In this document: positions 28,272 through 32,785 of the stretch, in pieces | Layout of the letters: each line of letters starts with the position of its first letter | Position numbering within the stretch: position 1 is the stretch's first letter | NCBI GenBank assembly: GCA_027008705.1 | Contig: JALVEB010000098.1 | Location: 1-32,785 of the forward strand | From: Sedimenticola sp. | GTDB taxonomy: Bacteria > Pseudomonadota > Gammaproteobacteria > Chromatiales > Chromatiaceae | Direction: 5' to 3' | DNA length: 32,785 nucleotides | Translations under genes and position numbers: made by a program | Notes under the pieces: model-generated | Told to the model about the DNA's origin: nothing | The model's database searches: none | The model's input: the letters and a program-made list of their open reading frames with translations, nothing else

Positions 28272-29330
28272 ATGCAACTGCGCCCCGAGCAGCTCCCCGA
28301 TCATCTCGCGCGCGGTTCGCTGGCGCCGGTCTACCTGCTCACCGGCGATGAACCGCTGCAACGGATCGAAACCCACGACCTGCTGCGCATGAGGGCGCGC
28401 GAGGCCGGCTACAGCCAGCGCGAGGTGCTCGATGTCGAACGCGGCTTCGATTGGAACCGTCTGACCGAAGCCGGCGGCAACCTTTCTCTGTTCGGCGACC
28501 GACGCATCCTCGACGTGCGCCTGGCGAGTCCGCGGATCGGCAGCGATGGCAGCCGCGCGTTGCAGGCCTTCCTCGCTGAACCACCGCCCGATACCCTGTT
28601 GCTGCTCAGTGCGCCAAAGCTCGATGCCGGCCAGCTGAAATCCAAATGGGTCAAGACCATCGAGCAGGTCGGCGTGCTGGTGCGCATCTGGCCGATCGAA
28701 GCAGCGCGCCTGCCGCAATGGCTGGCGCGACGGATGCGCGCAAAGGGCCTGGAGGTCACGCCCGAGGCCGCCGGGTTGCTCGCTGAACGGGTCGAGGGGA
28801 ACCTGCTCGCCGCCGCCCAGGAGATCGACAAGCTGCTGTTGTTGCACGGTCCCGGGGTGCTCGATGTCGATGCCATGCTGGCGGCGGTGAGCGATTCCGC
28901 GCGCTTCGATGTCTTCGGTCTGGTCGATGCCGCCCTGGCCGGTGACGCCGGGAGGGCGTTGCGCATGCTTGAGGGTCTGCGCGCCGAAGGTGTCGCCGCG
29001 CCGGTGGCGCTGTGGGCGCTTGCGCGCGAGATTCGCCTGTTGGCGGCGGTTGCCGAAGGGGTGTCCCGGGGCACTTCGGCCGCTGCCTTGTTGGCGCGGC
29101 GTCGGGTCTGGGAGCAGCGTCGCGGGCTGTTGGAACGGGCCTTGCGGCGTCTGCGACTGCCGCACTGGCGGCGCCTGTTGGTACTCTGCCAACAGGTGGA
29201 TCAGGCGATCAAGGGCGGAGGTCGGGAGGATTCCTGGCGGATGTTGGGGCTCCTGGTCGGCGCGCTCGCTGGTCGGCCACTAGTGCGGGGGAAAGCGCTT
29301 TCTGGCTTGTTGGATAAGGAAATAAAGTAA
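28272..29330 (+). CDS. holA: DNA polymerase III delta subunit
   Basis: A 352-residue clamp-loader subunit that opens the beta ring. The N-terminal APVYLLTGDEPLQ keeps the shape of a P-loop but not a working Walker A, as in other delta subunits; the GGNLSLFGDRRILDVRL block and the AQEIDKLLLL plus FDVFGLVDAALAGDAGRAL segments are typical of the family, with a helical collar domain at the C-terminus. It is the last gene of the leuS operon in this window; right after its stop the sequence becomes AT-rich and the conserved neighbour (proA-nadD) only resumes about 1.8 kb later. Confidence 0.93.
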   Translation: MQLRPEQLPDHLARGSLAPVYLLTGDEPLQRIETHDLLRMRAREAGYSQREVLDVERGFDWNRLTEAGGNLSLFGDRRILDVRLASPRIGSDGSRALQAFLAEPPPDTLLLLSAPKLDAGQLKSKWVKTIEQVGVLVRIWPIEAARLPQWLARRMRAKGLEVTPEAAGLLAERVEGNLLAAAQEIDKLLLLHGPGVLDVDAMLAAVSDSARFDVFGLVDAALAGDAGRALRMLEGLRAEGVAAPVALWALAREIRLLAAVAEGVSRGTSAAALLARRRVWEQRRGLLERALRRLRLPHWRRLLVLCQQVDQAIKGGGREDSWRMLGLLVGALAGRPLVRGKALSGLLDKEIK

Positions 29331-29543
29331 TAGATTTCCCCTTGTCCAACATGTATCAAATATACAACAACTGCGTAACTGTCAGATTTTTAATAAGTAA
29401 TCACAGACCCATCGATTCTTATAGAATTATTTGTTGCCTCATAAAGACAATTGTTTAAGAACTTCCTTGTATTGTCGATAACTAATACATCATATTAGTA
29501 GAAACCCTGATGTGCTACCAGGGGTTGAATAGAGGTGACGATC
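29331..29543. other. AT-rich leader with palindromes
   Basis: This stretch is visibly AT-rich in an otherwise GC-rich window. It contains ACTAATA-CATCA-TATTAGT (29481-29499), a perfect 7-bp inverted repeat that could be an operator, and a hairpin AACCCTG / CAGGGGTT (29503-29526) ending just before the ribosome site of the small membrane gene. No longer gene is visible. Confidence 0.55.
29481..29499. promoter_or_regulatory. Operator-like palindrome upstream of the small membrane gene
   Basis: ACTAATA and TATTAGT form a perfect 7-bp dyad with 5 bases between, 45 bases before the ATG at 29544. Its AT-rich sequence, overlapping possible -10 hexamers (TAATAC, TATTAG), suggests a repressor site or promoter, not a terminator. 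Confidence 0.35.
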
Positions 29544-29690
29544 ATGAATCTCGAAATGGGAAGTCTGGCCATACTGGCCATGGTAGGATGCATATTCTTG
29601 TTTGTATTTGTCTTCTGGAAGGATCTTGTGCCCTCCGATCCGGATCGCCTGGTCCGGCATACCGCGCGGCGGCCTTATAAGTCGCAATAG
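29544..29690 (+). CDS. Small single-span membrane protein (48 residues)
   Basis: A short gene with ATG at 29544 preceded by AGAGGTGA, a strong ribosome site at about 5-6 bases. The protein starts MNLEMGSLAILAMV, has one hydrophobic helix over residues 7-25 (ending FVFVFW), then KDLVPSDPD and a basic tail RLVRHTARRPYKSQ. The positive-inside rule puts the C-terminal tail in the cytoplasm. Size and plan recall small subunits such as CcoQ or regulatory micro-proteins, but I cannot assign a family. It follows an AT-rich leader with a dyad and a small hairpin, and converges on the cysteine-rich gene at 29763. Without homologues its coding status rests on ribosome site, hydrophobic pattern and an uninterrupted frame. 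Confidence 0.6.
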   Translation: MNLEMGSLAILAMVGCIFLFVFVFWKDLVPSDPDRLVRHTARRPYKSQ

Positions 29691-29703
29691 GCGGGTGGAC
29701 GAC

Positions 29704-29736
29704 CGGCCCGCCGCGTCCCAGGGACGCGACGGGCCG
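29704..29736. terminator. Strong hairpin between convergent genes
   Basis: CGGCCCG pairs with CGGGCCG and, inside that, GCGTCC with GGACGC, closed by a CAG loop. It lies between the small membrane gene and the convergent cysteine-rich gene, so it can serve both, but there is no T-run on either side. Confidence 0.45.
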
Positions 29737-29762
29737 CCGCCATCCGGGGCGACCGCGGCCTG

Positions 29763-30206
29763 TCAGGCGGCTCGCTCCTTCCGCCCAGGCGCGGGAGGCG
29801 CGCAGAAATGCACCGTTTTCCGCTGGCGGGCATCGCTGCCCACATAGCGGCAGGCCCTGCATACCAGCGGACCACAGCTTCTTTCCCACAGGCAGTGTTC
29901 GCGCATTCCGCACGCGGGCGCTTCCTGTTCTTTCAGGCGCGGGTTCGCCTGGACCGTGCGACGCAGGGCCCCGGCCACCGAACAGGCGCCTTCTTTCCAT
30001 TTATCACAATCGTGTCGCCGGCACGCGGAGGCGAAGCGAAAATATTGCTCGGGCTGCCCTCGTTTGTTTGCCTGGGTGCGGAATTCGGCGATTGCGGGAA
30101 CCGGTTTCCCGATGAATCGGACCACGCCGTCCGCCTGGATGGCGCCGATGATCCAGGTATCCCGCCCGAGTTCGGAGGCCGGGCACAGCACTTTCTTGTT
30201 ACTCAT
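29763..30206 (-). CDS. Uncharacterised cysteine-rich protein, putative metal or Fe-S binding
   Basis: A 147-residue soluble protein. The ATG at 30206-30204 follows GGAG at 6 bases and yields MSNKKVLCPASELGRD. Ten cysteines fall at 8, 62, 67, 75, 99, 105, 111, 116, 119 and 135, making two clusters: CRRHDCDKWKEGAC and CGMREHCLWERSCGPLVC followed by RAC. The N-terminal half (DTWIIGAIQADGVVRFIGKP) looks like a small beta domain. The C-x4-C-x2-W-x4-C plus C-x5-C-x-W arrangement reminds me of small Cys-rich proteins seen near some peptide-natural-product clusters, but that is recollection, not an assignment. No peptide-maturation enzyme is nearby. A zinc- or iron-sulfur-binding regulator is the simplest guess. 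It is convergent with the small membrane gene, in the insert between holA and proA. Confidence 0.75.
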   Translation of the reverse strand: MSNKKVLCPASELGRDTWIIGAIQADGVVRFIGKPVPAIAEFRTQANKRGQPEQYFRFASACRRHDCDKWKEGACSVAGALRRTVQANPRLKEQEAPACGMREHCLWERSCGPLVCRACRYVGSDARQRKTVHFCAPPAPGRKERAA

Positions 30207-30609
30207 TGCATTCTCCATGCGAAATGCGAAGGGCGTTTGTAGCCATTCTTTGTCTTTTTGTTTCAAGGTGTTGCGAATGAATCGGCATATGGCATCGCTG
30301 TCCCGACAGGGTGTGCGGAACGGGAAAATGGAGGCCCTGTTCTGCGTCTTCGGGCGAGAGTATAAGACAATGCCATCCGTGCTGGATGTAGGATGATTCT
30401 GAAAATCAGTGATCTTTGTCCCATAACGATGGAAAAATCGGGGGGTGCCCGCGCGATGGTTGGGACTGCGGCGTCTAAACGTCCAAGTTATTGATAAGAC
30501 AAGGGCGGTTGTCGGCTCGGAAAAGCTCGGAGACATGGGTGCCGACACGGAGCCTTCCAGGATGATTTACGGCGTTGTTTTCGAGTCGACAACACCCCTG
30601 CCTTGGATG
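30207..30609. other. Upstream region of the cysteine-rich gene
   Basis: About 400 bases without a credible gene on either strand. A short dyad TGATT-CTGAA-AATCA lies at 30394-30408, and a leftward TTATACT hexamer (complement near 30360) could be a -10 box, without a convincing -35. Longer frames here lack ribosome sites and run into the repeat. Confidence 0.45.
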
Positions 30610-30763
30610 ATACTCGCCGCCCATGAATTTTCGGCCACTGCATCCGCCCCTCGCACCCGTGGGCGTTGTTGCGGAAACTCGCCCTGGAATGGGCTATGAC
30701 TCGCGTCCGCGCCTGGCCCACGGGCGCGAGGAACGGTCTCGAAAATCCGTGGGCGACGGGTAT
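30610..30763. repeat. Palindromic dispersed repeat, copy 3
   Basis: The element is 154 bp, starting ATACTCGCCGCCCATGAATT (30610 on) and ending GTGGGCGACGGGTAT. Relative to copy 1 it lacks 8 bases in the right arm, probably lost between two GAAAAT repeats. GGATG is found on both sides (30605-30609 and 30764-30768), which could be a target duplication, although copy 2 has a similar GGACG on its right. Confidence 0.85.
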
Positions 30764-30772
30764 GGATGACGT

Positions 30773-30796
30773 GGCCCTGGCGCAGTGCTCAGGGCC
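30773..30796. repeat. Short hairpin next to repeat copy 3
   Basis: GGCCCTG and CAGGGCC form a 7-bp stem around GCGCAGTGCT. The loop side, CCTGG-GCAGTGCTC, recurs at 31017-31030 upstream of proA, hinting at a further small repeat unit. Confidence 0.4.
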
Positions 30797-30824
30797 AGCG
30801 CGCGTAAATGGCCTTGACACGTAG

Positions 30825-30875
30825 GCCCGATCAAGCGCGGCGGATCGGGCGGCGGCGCAATTGCACGGCGCCGCC
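30825..30875. repeat. REP-like hairpin copy A plus an adjoining GC hairpin
   Basis: GCCCGATC-AAGCGCGGCG-GATCGGGC (30825-30850) is directly followed by a second stem, GGCGGCGC (30851-30858) with GCGCCGCC (30868-30875). The unit has the GACACGTAG left flank related to copy C. Confidence 0.75.
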
Positions 30876-30934
30876 GCAGCCGGTTCCGCGGTACCTGAAC
30901 CGGTCTACAGCGGCTTTTTGCAATGTGGGCATGG

Positions 30935-30960
30935 GCCCGATCCAGCCTGGTGGATCGGGC
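30935..30960. repeat. REP-like hairpin, copy B
   Basis: GCCCGATC and GATCGGGC flank CAGCCTGGTG, in the same orientation as copy A 110 bases upstream. The two with the GC hairpin between them make a composite, BIME-like block before proA. Confidence 0.75.
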
Positions 30961-31057
30961 GACAGCGCCAAGCCTTTGAAATCAGGAAACGTCAAACGAA
31001 ATGAAGCGCGATTGCCCTGGTGCAGTGCTCCGGCGGCGGGCCGTGGAGGGGCGGATT

Positions 31058-31066
31058 TGGTAGAAT
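31058..31066 (+). promoter_or_regulatory. Extended -10 promoter of proA
   Basis: TGGTAGAAT matches an extended -10 (TGn-TAGAAT) 39 bases before the GTG start, without a recognisable -35. It lies about 100 bases after the last REP-like hairpin. Confidence 0.4.
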
Positions 31067-31105
31067 GGGTCGATCAGAGCGAGAAGGCCGAAGAGGATCC
31101 GTCGC

Positions 31106-32377
31106 GTGAACGAAACTGATATCGAAAGCTATATGTCCGTGCTGGGTCAGCGCGCGCGTCGCGCGTCGCGCGCGTTGGCGCGCGCCACCACCGCCGAGAA
31201 GAACGCCGCGCTGGAGGCCATGGCCGGCGGTCTCGACGCGCAACGCGCGGCACTGGTCGAGGCCAACGCGCGGGATCTGGCCGCCGGGCGCGAGAAAGGG
31301 CTGGATGCGGCGTTGCTCGACCGCCTGGAGTTGACTCCGGCGCGTATCGACTCGATGATCGAGGGGCTGCGCCAGATCGCCTCGCTGCCGGATCCGGTGG
31401 GCGAGATCTTCGACCTGAAATACCGCCCCAGCGGTATCCAGGTGGGGCGCATGCGGGTGCCGCTCGGGGTGGTCGGCATCATCTATGAATCGCGCCCGAA
31501 CGTCACCGCCGACGCTGCCGCGCTGTGTTTGAAATCCGGTAACGCGGCGGTATTGCGCGGCGGCTCGGAGGCTTTCCATTCGAATCAGGCGATCGCCGCC
31601 GAGGTACGTGCCGGGTTGGAGCGGGCGGGTCTGCCCGGCGATGCGGTTCAGGTGCTCGAAACCACCGATCGCGCCGCGGTCGGGCGTATGATCGCGATGC
31701 CCGAATCGATCGATGTGATCATCCCGCGCGGCGGCAAGGGGCTGATCGAGCGCATCTCGCGCGAGGCTCGGGTGCCGGTGATCAAGCACCTCGACGGTAT
31801 CTGCCATACCTATATCGATGTCGACGCCGATCCGAAGAAGGCATTCAAGGTCGCGCTGAACGCCAAGACCCAGCGCTATGGCACCTGCAACACCATGGAG
31901 ACCCTGCTCGTCGCCGAGGGCGTTGCCGAGGATGTCCTGCCCGAACTGGCCGATGCCTTCATCGCCAAGGGCGTCGAGCTGCGGGGTTGTCCGGTCGCCT
32001 GCGCCTTGCTCGCTCCGGGTCGTTGCCAGCCGGCCAGCGACGCCGATTGGGATACGGAATACCTTGGCCCGATCCTGTCGATTCGTGTGGTTGCCGATGT
32101 CGATCAGGCGATCGAACATATCGCCGCGCACAGCTCGGGCCATACCGAGGCGATCATCACCGAGAATTACACCACCGCGCGGCGTTTTCTGCGCGAGGTC
32201 GATTCCAGCTCGGTGATGGTCAACGCCTCGACGCGTTTCGCCGATGGGTTCGAATATGGGCTGGGCGCGGAGATCGGCATCAGTACCGACAAGTTCCACG
32301 CGCGTGGGCCGGTCGGGTTGGAAGGGTTGACCTCGGTCAAGTTCATCGTCCTCGGGGACGGTCACATCCGCACATGA
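31106..32377 (+). CDS. proA: Glutamate-5-semialdehyde dehydrogenase (gamma-glutamyl phosphate reductase)
   Basis: A 423-residue enzyme of the aldehyde dehydrogenase fold that reduces gamma-glutamyl phosphate with NADPH, the second step of proline synthesis. The catalytic Cys261 lies in [49 protein letters not shown] and [15 protein letters not shown] are family blocks. The GTG at 31106 follows AGAGGA at about 9 bases and is preferred; an ATG at 31133 ([12 protein letters not shown]) also fits the usual N-terminus, so the start is uncertain by nine codons. The stop overlaps nadD as ATGA, an order known from pseudomonads and other gammaproteobacteria. Confidence 0.95.
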   Translation: MNETDIESYMSVLGQRARRASRALARATTAEKNAALEAMAGGLDAQRAALVEANARDLAAGREKGLDAALLDRLELTPARIDSMIEGLRQIASLPDPVGEIFDLKYRPSGIQVGRMRVPLGVVGIIYESRPNVTADAAALCLKSGNAAVLRGGSEAFHSNQAIAAEVRAGLERAGLPGDAVQVLETTDRAAVGRMIAMPESIDVIIPRGGKGLIERISREARVPVIKHLDGICHTYIDVDADPKKAFKVALNAKTQRYGTCNTMETLLVAEGVAEDVLPELADAFIAKGVELRGCPVACALLAPGRCQPASDADWDTEYLGPILSIRVVADVDQAIEHIAAHSSGHTEAIITENYTTARRFLREVDSSSVMVNASTRFADGFEYGLGAEIGISTDKFHARGPVGLEGLTSVKFIVLGDGHIRT

Positions 32378-32785
32378 AGGCGCGCCGGCTCGGCGTCTGC
32401 GGTGGCAGCTTCGACCCGGTGCACTTCGGTCATCTGCGCCCGGCGCTGGAGGTTGCGGAAGAGCTGGCGCTCGACGCGGTTCACATGATCCCGCTGCATG
32501 GCGCGGTGCATCGGCGTCAGCCTCACGCCAGCCCGCAACAGCGTCTGGCGATGCTGCGCGCGGCGTTGCGCGGCCAGTCGTTGTTGCGCGCCGACGATCG
32601 CGAGATCCGGCGTGGCGGTAGCTCGTACATGGTCGATACCCTGCAATCGTTGCGGGACGAAGCGCCGGCGGCCCATCTGCACCTGCTGCTCGGCGCCGAT
32701 GCCTTCGCCGGTTTCGCCTCGTGGCGCGAGCCGGAGCGCATCCTTGCGCTTGCGCACCTGGTGGTGATGCGGCGCCCCGGAAGCA
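32374..32785 (+). CDS. nadD: Nicotinate-nucleotide adenylyltransferase, 3' end beyond window
   Basis: The first 137 codons of NadD, which adenylates nicotinate mononucleotide to deamido-NAD in NAD synthesis. The nucleotidyltransferase motif [12 protein letters not shown] starts at residue 10 (the H-x-G-H site), and [32 protein letters not shown] and [18 protein letters not shown] follow in the usual order. The basic position in the family block IP-x-G-x-x-H-K is here HGAVHR. Translation is coupled to proA by the ATGA overlap. The gene is cut by the window edge, so about a third is missing. Confidence 0.95.
   Translation, partial: MKARRLGVCGGSFDPVHFGHLRPALEVAEELALDAVHMIPLHGAVHRRQPHASPQQRLAMLRAALRGQSLLRADDREIRRGGSSYMVDTLQSLRDEAPAAHLHLLLGADAFAGFASWREPERILALAHLVVMRRPGS

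Noticed and set aside
30445-30699. An 84-codon rightward frame between the cysteine-rich gene and proA
   Set aside because: It has no ribosome site or family resemblance and its second half lies inside repeat copy 3.

Overview
The window is GC-rich chromosomal DNA from a gammaproteobacterium. The evidence is the housekeeping order miaB-ybeZ-ybeY-corC-lnt-leuS-lptE-holA-(insert)-proA-nadD, lipoprotein and LPS-export genes (lnt, lptE) of a Gram-negative envelope, and a ClpB gene with a textbook heat-shock promoter. Species cannot be fixed from sequence alone. A sulfur-oxidising or Chromatiales-like bacterium would fit the tungsten enzyme, the c-type cytochrome and the repeat load, but that is only inference.

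Region 1 (1-6421): a truncated exported protein with an EF-hand-like calcium loop, a secreted monohaem cytochrome c fused to a YVTN beta-propeller, a large GH63-like glycosidase, and a divergent AGCS sodium:amino-acid symporter.

Region 2 (6496-15638) is a tungsten locus made of two divergent, tightly packed operons. Leftward run aorA (four [4Fe-4S] electron-transfer subunit), aorB (tungsten aldehyde:ferredoxin oxidoreductase), aorC (FAD/NAD subunit), a MoaD-like sulfur carrier, an uncharacterised 91-residue protein ending in three glycines, and a MoeB/ThiF-like activating enzyme. Rightward run tupA-tupB-tupC (tungstate ABC importer), mobA and moeA (cofactor assembly). Almost all junctions overlap by 1, 4 or 17 bases. 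The plan is: import tungstate, build the pterin cofactor, insert it, and oxidise aldehydes (or reduce acids) with electrons exchanged with NAD.

Region 3 (15706-28268 and on to 29330): def (leftward), clpB with a sigma-32 promoter and terminator, tRNA-Ile2 (CAU), then the miaB-ybeZYX-lnt translationally coupled run and leuS-lptE-holA.

Region 4 (29331-31105) interrupts the conserved holA/proA/nadD neighbourhood. It has an AT-rich leader, a 48-codon single-span membrane protein, a convergent cysteine-rich gene of unknown function, and a pile-up of repeats. proA and a truncated nadD close the window.

Two dispersed repeat families stand out. One is a 154-162 bp imperfect palindrome with 23-25 bp terminal inverted repeats, present in three intergenic copies (2091-2252, 16506-16663, 30610-30763) plus a possible solo end at 4930-4944. 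The other is a 26 bp REP-like hairpin with conserved flanks, in four copies (19473, 25142, 30825, 30935). No CRISPR array, transposase, rRNA or phage gene was seen.
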